NCBI GenBank assembly: GCA_944739405.2
Contig: OX123182.2
Location: forward strand, 97,084,051-97,148,050
From: Euclidia mi
Taxonomy: Eukaryota; Arthropoda; Insecta; Lepidoptera; Erebidae
Length of the DNA stretch: 64,000 nt
Reading direction: 5' to 3'
Made by a program: the position numbers and the translations under genes. The notes beneath the pieces were generated by a model. That model was not told the origin of the DNA. It saw only the letters and a program-made list of their open reading frames with translations, and made no database searches. This document shows, piece by piece, positions 42,701-55,066 of the stretch (the stretch's first letter is position 1; each line of letters starts with the position of its first letter).

Positions 42701-43642
42701 GGTGGTAATAGACGTGGTCATGAGATAACTGAGGACTGAATGTGGTAGTTATAGATTTAGACATGGACTGCGCGACTTCTTCACAAAATTCAATTCCTGG
42801 AATTGGAATGCGAACAAATTAACGCGAGGTTGATGATGGTGATGATATTGCTTACACAAAGTGAAACCTATATTAGCACAGGGTGTTTAGAAAATCAGTA
42901 CAAAATGATAAACAGACTCTAAATACTTTGAATGCAATAATAAAAATGTATATCCTAAGGCGACTTGCACTATTGTCAACGAAAATTATAAATGCAATTC
43001 CTAACAATTTCAGCCATTTTCGAGAGAAACGCGTTGGTCCCCTGATAGTTGTTGTGAATATATAATAAGAAGTATTGACAGCTAGTTAAAAACTGGTAAA
43101 ATATTTGCTATAAAACGTATTTTGAATGGAAACAAAGGTTCGCTTATATAAAGGATCAACATAAAATATTTTTTACTGAGTGGTTGTCAAATAATTTGCT
43201 TTCTAGAATTCTTTACTTGATCCATGCTCAGCTTATATACTTACTTTTATACAAAAATACGATGGATGATTGATTCCGTACTTTTAGTAATTGATTTAAA
43301 TTATCATATTATAGAAATGTAAATAGTTAGGAATCTTTAAAATGTTGTATGATGCTCTTCACTGTTACAATCTAAGTAAACCTGATGTTAACATGAATAT
43401 TGTTAACTATTATAAAATATTATATATATTTCTACTATACTTCGACACTACTTCTTACTTTTTGGCCATTTCTCAATGCATATACATAATAATCATGAGT
43501 GTTTCAAACGAACTCTCCAAGGTAAAAAAAAAGAAGAAGAAGAAAATGTTTTTTTTTTTGGGTACTCTTTTACTCACCTTTATAAATATCGTAAGCATAG
43601 GAACTGTCGTGTTTGGTCGCCGTCATTGAAGGTTTAAATAAA
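42700..43642. other. Intergenic DNA, no gene supported
   Basis: Open frames at 42883-43065 and 43342-43629 (plus) have no recognisable domain. The second contains a lysine run from (AAG)n and is probably chance. Confidence 0.4.
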
Positions 43643-43709
43643 GAATGGCGCAAAAATGCTTATGCATCTTGGTGCTTTACCAAGATGCATAAGCATTTTT
43701 GCGCTATTC
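43643..43709. repeat. Perfect 26-bp hairpin, 5-nt loop
   Basis: Arms 43648-43673 and 43679-43704 are exact complements (left arm starts GCGCAAAAATGCTTATGCAT). Pairing extends outward five more bases with one mismatch. Loop GCTTT. Confidence 0.9.
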
Positions 43710-46305
43710 TCGTGATGCAGCGCCTATTTAAATCTTCAGCTTTATCCACGGGATCTAACAAAATGAAGGGTTGAAAACATTCAATGCTTATAGGTTTAGA
43801 TAAATATTACGTACTTATTGCACTTATGGTGTGGTGTATTCCACACACGTGGGCTCTCGTTAAATAAATGGGACATTATTTATTTTGCTGTTACTGCACC
43901 GAAAAGGATACTGTGACGAGATGTAGGAAGTAATTAAATTCAAGGCCTGCTTTCGCATGAATAAAAAGCTAAGACGATGCCTGACGGTGTGTTTCCTGGT
44001 TTTAATTAAGGTTGGATTTTTCGGTAAAGAAAGTTGCAAAATTGAAGATGAAATAACACTTTTCTTGTGTTGAGTCTGTTGTTCTGAATAACATTCTGTT
44101 ATAGTATGCTATACAATTTATGAAGTGTAAGCAACAATCCCTTGTATTGTAATGTAGTTATAAAAATTAAAATACAAATAAATATAATACAATTATTTTT
44201 AGCATATTTGGGGTTAAACTATTTGACTTCGCGATATCATGTCGATATCTGGTAACCGAATAATGGCAGTAATCATATCACTTCAGCATTAAATAGACAC
44301 ACAGATCAACTGAATTTGAACATGTGTTAATATTCATACAAGACGTATGTAAGACAAGATGTGCTGCAGAATAATTATGTTGCAATCTTGAGTAATATTA
44401 TGTTGGTCAAATTTAAAGTGCACACTTGTGAGTGCATTTTAATAGATTTGTAATACAAATATTATCAAAAAACGGGTGTTAAAATAATAATTATGTAATT
44501 TAATTATAAATTTTGGTAGACTAATTCATAATTGAATACAAAATTAATTAATAACTCTCAATTGTTTAAGGCGTTTCTACCGCTATATTACATTTCGTTT
44601 TCCTGATATGAAATCTTTCAAGCAGAAAATAGATAGTAATAAACGAATCAGTTCATAAATAATTTTACTTGCCAGTAAAGTAGGATATTGGGCACTTATA
44701 GTCTCACTTTTTGACGCGTATAGCCATTGGAGTAAATGCATAATTCATGATATTATTTTTAATGTTTTTTTACCTAAATTCATTGAAATCATTTGTGGGG
44801 TTTCTATTTTCATTTTAATTAGTATATAGTACAATAAATACGTCATTTGTTGCACAATAGTGAAGCGACTTCTTTTTCAAATATAATCGATTGATTAAAC
44901 GTTAAATCGTAAACATAAATCGTGGAACAACTAAATAATCTACATTCACAACTAAAAAGTATTAAGAGTTGTCATTATAATTATTCTTCGATTACGTTAC
45001 TATTTCTTTCGTTAACAAGCAATTTCTAGGCAAAAATAAAACAATTAACATATAATCTATAGTGTTACGATTCCGTAATCTATTGTTGGGTTACAACACT
45101 ATTCGATGAAATGTCAAACATTACAAAATTGTGTTTTCTGTTTACGTGTTTTTTTAAGGGTAAGTTATGTTGTTGATTTACACTTGACAGATAAATTGTT
45201 AGAAATGTGGTTTTTCTGGGAGGTACAGTACGTAAGTAACACTCAATTATTAAGTACCAATTAATGTTAAATATGTGCCAGTTTTTAACGCTATTGGTTT
45301 CAAAACGTATTGTTTTGAAATGTAACATAACCTCAACAGGTACTCAACTTATGTTCTTTTTTCAAAAGCCCACAATATTTAATTTTGAATTTAACCTTTT
45401 TTTAAAGTATGACACTAACCCTTTCCTGTGGTTAATTTTCACTACTTTACTGTGTCAAAAGTTGCGCAACCAAGTCCCATAATACGTTGCTCATTCTCCT
45501 TTTCTTTTTGTACTTCTATTTCAACAATATTTTTATTGCCTTCTTGTAAGCATCTCGACCAAGTTAGTAATTTATATTAGTAATTTGGGTGAATCGAAGC
45601 AATAAATTATAATTTAATGCTGTACAAAACTCAGAATTTTCAGAGCCAATATTTTTTCCAATAATGATGTAATTAACATAAACTTTCTTATAATTTGTAT
45701 AGATTTATCGTCGACAGGCATTTATATAAGTGTATGCCACAGATAGTTGTCTGTCACTTTTCGTATTGTATAATTTAAGGATGTTGTTTGAAATAAAAAA
45801 CACTTGTTTTTATTAGATATTTTATGATTGTTAGCTAAAAATAATTAAAATAATAAAGTCTGAGTTCACAGGGTATTCATATAGTAGTAATCATATAGCA
45901 GAGTAGTATTTATATCATGTAATGTTTGGGAATTTAAAAGCAGAAAAATTAAAGGCGTTATCGTATAATCTGACAAAAATTGCTTACCAACTGCTGATTT
46001 AAAGTTCAATTTGCCAATACATTGTCGATAACAATAGGTATCCGTGAATTATTGTTACAATAAAACATGAAGTTGCCAAAATGTTAAGATTTTTTTTGCA
46101 CTTACTGTACTCAAATATTTATAGCTTTTTTGTAATAATATTTTACACTAGTTGATGTCTTTTTAGACTTGTTGTGGAATATATAAATAAATAACCTTTA
46201 CATTGTACTCTGTATCTCATGTATGCTATTCAGTACTTTGTTCGATTTTATCACAACTTAATTATATATGATGATTGTATATGATTAGTTATATTTACGA
46301 ATACA
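43710..46305. other. AT-rich intergenic DNA downstream of the GMC gene
   Basis: No recognisable coding region. Short open frames (45080-45328 minus, 45264-45482 plus) lack domains. The part nearest 46306 will hold the 3' UTR and polyadenylation signal of the GMC gene, but no single signal stands out. Confidence 0.5.
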
Positions 46306-47883
46306 TTAAAAACTTTTCTTATTATAGTCTTTTTTGACGAGATCAGCTGCTCTTTCTGCAATCATAACAACAGGTGCATTTATGTTGCCACTAGTAATAG
46401 TAGGCATCACACTAGCATCCACAACACGCAGACCTCTTATGCCATGTACCTTCAAACGACTATTTACTACTGAATCCATAATATTACATCCCATTCTTGC
46501 AGTACCCACTGGATGAAAAGTGGTAGTAGCCATGTTGAGAGCAATACATTTCCAATAATTCAAACTGTCTAATTCATAGGCGTCACAAGAATTTAATTTA
46601 ATTCTACCCAATATAGCACCTACGGATTTTAAATACTTAGTATTGATTATTTTTGTCACCGTTTGGATACCAACTGCAATTTTATCCAAATCTCTAAAAT
46701 CACAGTAGTTATCGTAGTAAATCAGCGGCTTGTCGTATGAATTATTTGAATGTAGTGTTACGTTTCCTCTAGAATATGGGTGCAAAAGTACAAGCATAAA
46801 TTGAAATAGTGCCTTATCTTTGCTTTGTTCCAATATCGAATTTTCAACAGATTCAATATACTGAGCAGCAAAAGATTTTATAGTCTCAGCATTTTTGCCA
46901 TGTACTCTAACTAGCACTTGAAAGTCTGGATATGATTGTTTTTTATCCTGAGCAAAAAACGCAGTTGCTGTGGGATAACTGTGATACGATAAAATTCCTT
47001 TGCGTTCATAAAGATATTTTAATGCTTCAAACTGTTTAGCAGACCCGTCTAACTCTTCTGGTCTATCAGCAAATATCGTAATCGGAATGTATGTGTGATC
47101 ATGTAAATTTCTACCAACCATTGGAGAATGGATCGTTATATCAATATTTTTGGCACGGAGATGTTCTTTAGGTCCTATACCTGATAACATTAAAATTTGC
47201 GGCGTGTTAACTGCCCCAGCGCTAAGAATAACTTCTATTGCCGCATAAAGTATGATTCTATTACCATTTATATCAACTTCAACACCACGAACTTTTAGCT
47301 GCTGATCAATCAAAACTTTAGTTACGAATGCGTTTTTAGCTATCTTCAGGTTTTTTCTTTTTCTAGCAATAGGATTTAAATATGCTGTGGCGCCACTCAC
47401 TCTTTTACCTTCACTGATTGTAACTCGAAAAGAACTAGATCCTAAATTGTTCACGGTATTTAAGTCTTCAACATTTTTGACTCCCATTTCTTCCCAAGAT
47501 GAGAGAATATTATTTTCAAGGTCCAAATCGGTATCAGTGAAATTATTTGTGTTTAAGATTATAGGGCCATCGTGTCCATAGTGCTTACTGATCAAATTAT
47601 TTCGCAGCAAATTTTGATCCTGTAAGTTTTCTGCTAATTTGAAGTAATCTCTGGCAATATTCGGATGCCACTCAAGGTTTCCTCTATCATACCACTTCTG
47701 GTAATCTTTAGTGTTGCCTTGGACATGTGCCATTATGTTCATACTGCTGCACCCACCTAACATCTTTCCTCTTGGCCAATTAACTCTACCATTTTTAAGG
47801 GCTTGACTTGTTTTTCCATTGTTAACAGTCGTATATTGCCAATCATGTTTTGTTCCATGTAGCTTTTCATCATAACGCGGTAT
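46306..47883 (-). CDS. GMC oxidoreductase, last visible exon (glucose dehydrogenase-like)
   Basis: 526 codons including the stop at 46306. It starts after a clear acceptor (TTTTTAG then ATACCGCGT) in phase 0 with residues IPRYDEKLHGTKHDWQYTTV. GMC signature 1 is WPRGKMLGGCSSMN, signature 2 SAGAVNTPQILMLSGIGP. Other family features are GRNLHDHTYIP and the C-terminal TTFHPVGTARMG with the catalytic His, then VVDASVMPTITSGNINAPVV and MIAERAADLV. GMC enzymes bind FAD and oxidise sugar or alcohol substrates; insect members of this type are usually secreted or membrane-linked glucose dehydrogenases with roles in cuticle, immunity or sperm storage. The substrate is not readable from sequence. No frameshift or stop, so the gene looks functional. 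Confidence 0.92.
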   Translation of the reverse strand: MPRYDEKLHGTKHDWQYTTVNNGKTSQALKNGRVNWPRGKMLGGCSSMNIMAHVQGNTKDYQKWYDRGNLEWHPNIARDYFKLAENLQDQNLLRNNLISKHYGHDGPIILNTNNFTDTDLDLENNILSSWEEMGVKNVEDLNTVNNLGSSSFRVTISEGKRVSGATAYLNPIARKRKNLKIAKNAFVTKVLIDQQLKVRGVEVDINGNRIILYAAIEVILSAGAVNTPQILMLSGIGPKEHLRAKNIDITIHSPMVGRNLHDHTYIPITIFADRPEELDGSAKQFEALKYLYERKGILSYHSYPTATAFFAQDKKQSYPDFQVLVRVHGKNAETIKSFAAQYIESVENSILEQSKDKALFQFMLVLLHPYSRGNVTLHSNNSYDKPLIYYDNYCDFRDLDKIAVGIQTVTKIINTKYLKSVGAILGRIKLNSCDAYELDSLNYWKCIALNMATTTFHPVGTARMGCNIMDSVVNSRLKVHGIRGLRVVDASVMPTITSGNINAPVVMIAERAADLVKKDYNKKSF

Positions 47884-47993
47884 CTAAAAACATAATAAAG
47901 CTTAATTTAACTATGTTAGTTCTTATGTTACTTTTATATTATAATACAAATTTAATCACAAATATAGCAAACTATCACCGGTACAATATTTAT

Positions 47994-48255
47994 AGCGGCG
48001 ATAGCCCAGTGGTATACGTAACGCACTGCCGAGAGGATGGTCTCGGGATCGACTCCCTGGTACGGGCACACATCTCAGACTTTTCGAAGTTATGTGTGTA
48101 TAAAAAATTTTAATTCTCGCTCGCTTAATAATATGCCCGGTATGTGGCAATAAGCTCGCCCCATTTTACATTGGGACTGAAACATAACTGGCGAAGTGTG
48201 AGTGTGTCATACACCACTGCCTACACCTTCGGAGGTAAAGACGTGAAGTAATGAT
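47994..48255 (+). mobile_element. tRNA-derived SINE, head type 2 with the shared tail (in GMC intron)
   Basis: The head, GCGGCGATAGCCCAGTGGTA, has an A-box form. The B box is GGGATCGACTCCC. The middle is CAGACTTTTCGAAGTTATGT, the body TGCCCGGTATGTGGCAATAA, and the tail CTGCCTACACCTTCGGAGGT. It is antisense to the GMC gene and inside the 809-nt intron. Confidence 0.7.
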
Positions 48256-48394
48256 ATGTTATTCATAACAATACGAGTATATTACTTGACAAGTCATCGA
48301 CAGATTATCCAGTGTACAGATTCTTGAGAAAATTTATTAGCATGTACCCACGATCACTTTATTATAACCATCCTCAAAAAATAGCAGATCGAGT

Positions 48395-48600
48395 TAAGTA
48401 CCTGGGCCACTGGGTCACCGAATCACTTAAAGATACATATTGGAAAGGGAACGCAGGGCATTGTTAGTCAGGGCGAACGTCCTGGCTCGTAGCTTCGTAA
48501 ACTGCACTGAACAAGTCAAAGTAACCCTATTCAAAGCGTTTTGTCAATCTTTTTATACGTTCAGCCAAAGTCTTATAATGCCTTGTGAGTCCAATATAAT
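48395..48600 (+). pseudogene. LINE reverse transcriptase C-terminal fragment (in GMC intron)
   Basis: Plus-strand reading gives VKYLGHWVTESLKD, then ERERRALLVRANVLARSFVN, then EQVKVTLFKAFCQSFYT. This is the thumb/connection segment of a LINE RT. It has a frame change near 48438 and no catalytic domain, so it is a dead fragment. Confidence 0.6.
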
Positions 48601-48656
48601 GATCTTTTCTGTATACTTTTAACTGTATGTACTCAAATCATCTGAAATAAACAATT

Positions 48657-48680
48657 TATTATTATTATTATTATTATTAA
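48657..48680. repeat. (ATT)n microsatellite
   Basis: About seven ATT units, immediately inside the 5' end of the GMC intron on the minus strand. Pure simple repeat. Confidence 0.9.
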
Positions 48681-48692
48681 TTTAAAACTAAC

Positions 48693-48826
48693 ATCACTCT
48701 CGAGCGGTGGATCACCCCCAGCTTCGAGTAATAATACATTCCAGTCTTTGACTTCACTTAGTCTATTTGCCAAAACTGACCCAGCTGTTCCAGCTCCAAC
48801 AATTATAAAATCAAACTTCTCGCGAC
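48693..48826 (-). CDS. GMC oxidoreductase, FAD-binding exon
   Basis: 134 nt. Acceptor ATTCCAG before GTCGCGAG, donor GTTAGT after GAT. It encodes the end of a split codon plus 44 residues: REKFDFIIVGAGTAGSVLAN, ... WNVLLLEAGGDPPLESD. GAGTAG is the dinucleotide-binding GxGxxG loop, and LLLEAGG binds the ADP ribose. Phase 0 to the 46306-47883 exon (ESD then IPRY). Phase also fits the upstream exon: a trailing A joins GT to make Ser. Confidence 0.92.
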
Positions 48827-48859
48827 CTGGAATAAAACAAAATAAAGCTTTTAACATGA

Positions 48860-49794
48860 AATATTATGGAAGCTATGTATTGTGTATGTAGATAAATCAT
48901 TATATTAATATACATGGAGTCCGAAGATCCTTACTGAATATTAAAATACCACATTATTGTACTGGTCGTTACGAAATTTTTCACCTCGGCACCATACTTG
49001 TGGAATTACTGCTTTTGGAGATATTGAGGCTTAAATCACCTTTTATCTATTTTTTACAAAATATGTCTATTTTTGAAACTATTTTTATTTAATTGCCGCG
49101 ATATTATTTTATGAGTTGGCATGATGTGCAAAACGAATAGACTTCGGCCTGTGATTGGTCTTTTGACACCGCGCATAGATGATCATCATCGTCGTTCTAG
49201 CGTTATCTCAGTTGCATCCAAGACTTACGTCTTGGCGCCCCACGCGTCCACTTACCTTAACCAGGTTTGACAGAATATAAGCTTTTCTTCAGAGCCACTG
49301 CCGTCTATGCTCTACAACATAATCTTAGCCATATTAAGCTTCATTTTTATTCAGCTATAGCCAAATGTAGATACCCAAAAACTGCAATGCACGCACCACT
49401 AACTTATCGTCGTTTGCCGCGTGCTTAGCAGGGCACATTAGTACGGTCCCGGCTGACATGAAGTCCTGACCTTTGTCAGTCATTATGAAGAGTCAGTATC
49501 TTTGAATATATTAAGTAGATATTTACTATTCAATATGGTTTAATGCTACTTATTACTATGCCACTTACATTTTATTCGCTTTCAAATATAAACACTGCCA
49601 ATTTTGATTATTCGATAACATTATTCGATAATAGTCTTCAAATAAAAATCTATTACATATTTTCATATTTTCGGGTATTCCAACTCCTTAATACTAAAAT
49701 TTAAAAAAAGAATATGTTATTTAATGCTAATGATATTGCGGTAGGCCTGTCATGAACATTTTTTTTATTTTACCCACCCATTAAAACTTTATTG
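48860..49794. other. GMC intron sequence, nothing else supported
   Basis: Intron between 48826 and 52477. AT-rich; no exon-like or repeat structure I can defend. Confidence 0.5.
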
Positions 49795-49850
49795 TCATTC
49801 TCGTAGCATGTTATACATGAATTATCATGTATAACATGTTACGAGAATGA
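49795..49850. repeat. 26-bp hairpin with one mismatch, 4-nt loop
   Basis: Arms 49795-49820 and 49825-49850 (left arm starts TCATTCTCGTAGCATGTTAT) pair at 25 of 26 positions. Loop ATTA. It lies within the large GMC intron. Confidence 0.9.
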
Positions 49851-52476
49851 AAATCATCATTAGATCTTCATATCTATTATATGTTATCTATTATATTATC
49901 TATTATATATATTATATAAACTCCATTACAAATTACAATATTACGTTGTTTGATATTAACCATATCAGATTTTACTTCATGAATATTATTTATTATAATT
50001 TTAATTTTTCAGTGTTACTATCCATTGTATCCAAGAGATTAAGGCTTTTTCTGTTACCCTTTGGTTGTTTCTACTGAGCAATGGCCTCTCAGATTTCCAG
50101 AATTTTCCAGCCTTAGCAAACCATAATAAGGAATTTTCTACCCTTAGCAAATCATAATAAGGAATATTACTTTATTATTTCAACGGTCATTCTGTAGTAA
50201 AGCTTTGCTTGATTAGACCGGAATCTAAGCCTCGTTATTTTATTTAAGTAACGTATAATAATATTTTCATTTTTGATAGTCTTGATTTCGGCGAATATTT
50301 GCGGACTGGTTACTGCATTTAATTGTGGCCGTATGCAGAAAAAAATTCTGAATTAAATGAAGAAATGTTGAATCTAAATAGTTCCTGTATCATCCTTTCA
50401 GTTTGCGATGAAGGGTGCACTAGAACATAATATGTACTATTTAGATAATAATAACAATATGCCTAAGAATTTACTGTGTCATAATATGTAACTGTGCGTT
50501 TCCTATGACAGCCTTTTTAGATATTTATCAAAAGGTCACGTAGATTTGCAATTATTTCTAGTTAGTAATCACTGTTACTAATATAAATTAATTCGTACTA
50601 GACAACTGAATTGTACCAATATTACCGGAAAATACTATAGTACTGCGCAATCGAGCCTATTTAAATGAATGTATTATTATAGACAATGATAATAATTGGC
50701 AGCTGCAACTAAATTCTACGACTTCCTGATTTTTATTATTTAAATGAAATTTCCGTTAGTGCTTTACTATTAAATTATAGTTGCTTTACTTTTTATCCGT
50801 GATAATAGTCTTTTTATTTTACATGTTGCAAAGGAGAAGAAACTAGATGAAAAAATATCAGCATTTTCATTCATATTTAATCCCAGTTTCTCCACCTTTG
50901 GACAGGTGTCATCTACTAGATAAATTCAAAAACTGGCTAGAAATTAGTATGAGTTATTTGACAAATTGATTTATCAGGAACTTATCATACAGTAGTAAAA
51001 CTGGCCATTATGTTATACTAGTCAAATGCGGAACGTAAGTCTATCCAGTTACCTACAAAATCTTATTTTGAATTTCCTGGTATTGCAAATGGCAACTGGC
51101 CAAGCTAAAAGTTTGCATGTTTATAAGCGTTAAGGCTGAATGCATCCTGTCTGATTGAAATACTAGAGAGTTGCACATGCAAGCGTTGGTCCTCGAGTCA
51201 TTAAAGAAATTAACATTGTTCTGTCTATGGTTCTGGTATCCTTTTCCCTCTAATTCTATATTTAGTTGGTAACAGGATTATATTATTTCCGGGTAAGTAG
51301 TATTAATTGCTCATTAGTGCTGGTCACGAGTTGTGAGTGGGAGTTTATCTTCTGTTTTATTCAGTTACTATCCGTGTTCGCCGGATACTTGCCATTCCTT
51401 ACGAATGCCATCTATTAATGATATAATTCAAATTCTAAATAGTGATAATTTACGTACAACATGAGCTGAAGTTGCGTTTGGGTTTTCGTTTATTTTTTTT
51501 ATAAAACATAAAATAGTGTTTTGTAATTGGACTTTTGGATACTTAAAATTTTCCGATATCCAATATATCAATTAGTATATTAATAATTTCGTTATTTTCT
51601 TATTGCTGCGAGTGCAAAGGTTTTATCAAGCTTCAAGACAGTAAGTTACGTGCCCTTACGCCATCAGTGATAAAATCTATCAAATGAGGAAACTCAACGA
51701 GCCACACAATTTTATTTTGAGATCATACGATTACATTAGCAATTTGCAAAAAAATATTATAATAATGAATCTGATAGGCAGTCTCGGATTAAACACCTTT
51801 ATATTTGATAAATTTATCTAGGTTAAAATAGAGCAAACATTCTACAACTATCTGTTGCAAATTTTAATCATTTATATAATTAAAACTTTAATTTCGATTT
51901 TGAAACTTAGCTATCGGTTAACAACTTCTAAGCACTCAATATAATTATTAAAAACTAACCAAGACATCTGTGAAACTGTATGGGCTAACCGTTAACCATA
52001 ACATGAAATCATAAAGAAAAATAAATGATTTCATCCATAGCTCGCAAGATTTTCGCCTTATGGGGTTCTGTTTAAAAGCCTTAACAAATCTTAATAAACT
52101 CTGACTAACCACCGTAAATATAGGGGTAACAATGTTCAATGGCTTATGGCCGGTAGAGACTTAGTTAAGCAAATATGTATCTAGTAGCCAAATCCATGGA
52201 TAGATCAAATATTGGAACCGGCCTTAGACACGAGGGTATTAGGACATTTGGCTTTACTGAGTTCCCGTCTATGTGATAGACATCACAAACGTTCACAACT
52301 ATTCCTTTCACTCCAAGACACGAGGTGAGCGACACATAAATTAACTGCGTTACTTAGCTTCACTGTCTTATTAAGCAAGGATACACAATATCCTCCACCT
52401 TAATGGCAGCCGTTAGATGTACCCAAGAGTCTGAGCTGATTCGATGTTTGATAAAATCAAGGACATATCAACTTAC
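49851..52476. other. GMC intron sequence
   Basis: Contains a TATAT-rich stretch at 49860-49920 and two ~31-bp tandem copies of CCTTAGCAAA(C/T)CATAATAAG at 50111 and 50142. No gene; the open frame at 51948-52139 has no domain. Confidence 0.5.
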
Positions 52477-52604
52477 TGCGTAAAGTATTATCAGGGGGCC
52501 AGTCCTTGGTCTGTACAAGACAAGAAGCGGCTGCGAAGAACTGAAGTGCTGATGCAAAACCTGACGGAACTCCTTGAATTGCAGGTATTTCACAAGTATT
52601 GTTA
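52477..52604 (-). CDS. GMC oxidoreductase, upstream exon
   Basis: 128 nt, acceptor TTTTTTCAG, donor GTAAGT. It encodes NNTCEIPAIQGVPSGFASAL, then QFFAAASCLVQTKDWPPDNT and LR. The GVPSGFASALQFFAAA segment is the hydrophobic leader typical of lepidopteran GMC proteins, probably part of a signal peptide or anchor. One base (T) precedes the first codon, so an earlier exon ends in phase 2. The trailing A joins GT of the next exon to encode Ser. It is invisible to simple ORF searches because it is short and split. The preceding exon with the start Met was not found. Confidence 0.85.
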
Positions 52605-53214
52605 CTGAAAAAAGAAACATATTGTGGTCAAAACATAGAACAAAATCACCAATTAAATCATCAAATACTTTGTGTTGTTTTCAAATTGACCATATGGGCC
52701 ATACACATGGAATCTAAAGTATCAAATCAAATTGTCTAAACCTGAGTAACAAGTAAAAATAATTATATTTTTATGATCAAGTTACGCTAAACAAACGAAA
52801 AAGCAAGGAAACAAACCAAATAAAATATAATTGAAATCTAGAAGTTAATACGACAAGGCAGTTTAGACCGAAAAGAACCGGTTATTTAAAATTTACTTTG
52901 TCTCAAGGTCGGTCTGTGTGGTGAGTCTTGGTAACGGTTGTGTCTAATAATGGACGTATATAGGCTGACATAAAAAAAAGTTATATGACTTGGTATGTAG
53001 GCCTGATAGATCTGCATACATTTTTAAATAATATGAATGTTTAACTGTAGCCCAACCTTTCATCGTGCTTGCTTCATAATCAGCAGTATAAAAACTTCTA
53101 TTTTGTCGTCTCAGAGGAGAAACATTAAAAATCCTTTCTTAATGGGGATGCCTACGGTATAAAAGGAACCCACGGCTCTAACGTCTTTTTTCTATCTTTG
53201 AAGGAATTTATTAC
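52605..53214. other. Upstream of the visible GMC exon
   Basis: Expected to hold the first exon or more intron of the GMC gene; I could not identify either. Confidence 0.35.
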
Positions 53215-53420
53215 TATAAGATAAGATACTTTATTTGCCAGAAACACGGTTATAAAGGTCTTACAGAAAAGAATTGTACCACATGTCTCACCATATGAAT
53301 GGCATGCAAAAAATTATGAGTTGTTAAGTACCCACTCAATTAATCTTAAAATTATATAACACATACATTTAATATACAGCATTATCACATACATTTCAAC
53401 TATAAATCAATTAAGTTTCT
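53215..53420 (-). mobile_element. Possible LINE 3' end
   Basis: On the minus strand the end is GTTTCTGGCAAATAAAGTAT followed by a (CTTAT)-type run, with AATAAA just before it. This is a common 3' terminus of CR1/Jockey-type LINEs in insects. The coding part is not seen. Confidence 0.35.
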
Positions 53421-55066
53421 CAGCAGTTCTTTTAGTTTAGATTCTGTGATGATATGTCAGTCAGGACAAATGACTCTTCATAATTATGACATACTAGCGG
53501 ACCAGAAAGAATCCATATTATGTTATATTTTACTTAAAAAAGTTAAACTTAGTCTTACTTTAAGTAAAAGCTTAGTCTGCCTGGATATCACTAAATTTAA
53601 TCGTACTTGGTGCTGTGACGCATTTTATCACACGAGGATGACTAATAAATATTTTGAAATTGAAGTACTCATATTTATTGCGTGTGTAGTGCCATCTATA
53701 AGCATAATTTGACAAAGTGGTGAATTAACTAGTAATGCATAATAATATAATATTATTAATATTGTGATACAAATATTTGATGAAAAACGATAAACATGAC
53801 GAGTCTAACAGTTTTTAGCGAGGCCACCCATCACATCAAAAGACGATTTTTTGACGGATATTCCGATATCATCCGAAGGTTTACCTAATTTTATCACGAG
53901 TAAAAAGTTTACCTAATCATAATTTAATGACTAAAGTATTTTATGTAAAGAAAATAAGAAATTCTAAAAAATGCTCTCTCGTTACATTCTTGGGCAGAAT
54001 TAAAAAACAATCAATTATGCTTTTGGTTCTATGAAAAGTTTTAACAATAGAGACGTTTACAAAGTTCAACAATATTTTACAAATATTTAGTGCTATAAAG
54101 GTTAAACGATGTCGAAAAGGCCATTAAATTGATGGGCGATCGTTCAGAGTAATGTTTGACACTTCGACTCTTAAGTAGTGATCTGAATATTTGATATCCA
54201 TATTTAGTGTTTTTGAAACTATGTGCAAAAGGAACGTTTACAGTTTCATTAATATTAAAAAAACAACTTGGATTTGTAATACTTAACAGATACAGTAATT
54301 AAAAATCTGTTAAAAACTAAATGCAGAGCGTCCGACGAAAACAATTGAACGCAATTAAGCAATAACTAGGTAACTTAAAACATGCTGCACGTAGTGACTA
54401 AGATTTTTGATGAGGTTTAAGTGTATTTACACATTTACAAGCTATCTTAGACCTAACATCAATCCTAGGGCACAAATATTAATAGTCAACATTAATTTAA
54501 AAACTCAAAATAATTTTATTTTCACATCTCTGTATGCATCGACACAAAATCATAAAAATAATACATACGTAAGCATCTTCAAGAGAAATCAATCCACTCA
54601 GAATTATGTTTGAAATATATCACAGTTCGTTGTTCTTATGTGTGCGGACGTATGTTTTCTTTCCTTTTTATATAATTAGCTCACAAAAACACAAGTAAAA
54701 CTTCGAAACAAAAAATTTAATGCGTTAATAAACTAAATTACTATGTCTACTTCACCATCTGTCTGTAGAGCCTCGAATCAAATCACACAATGACGATTGA
54801 TAACAAAAAAACAACAGTTAAATACTATCGCAGAAACCAGAATAATTATTATTAGCATTGAATATGATTAAAGGCTAATAATTAAAATTCTAAATTAAAA
54901 TCATTCCATTAATTAAAACTGCTTGTAGTGGTTGGAATAAATTAAATCATGTATAAAATACCGCATGTTAAATGTTAAAGAAATGTGAAATTATGCATGT
55001 TGAGAAACATGGATTTCCTAGGACGGAGGGATTCATGTAGATTTTTCAACTTACTTTTTATGTATA
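53421..55066. other. AT-rich intergenic DNA
   Basis: Open frames at 53446-53712 and 54407-54613 (plus) have no recognisable motif. Confidence 0.45.

Noticed and set aside
43342..43629. A 95-codon plus-strand gene
   Set aside because: AT-rich, no domain, and a lysine run from a simple repeat; nothing supports translation.
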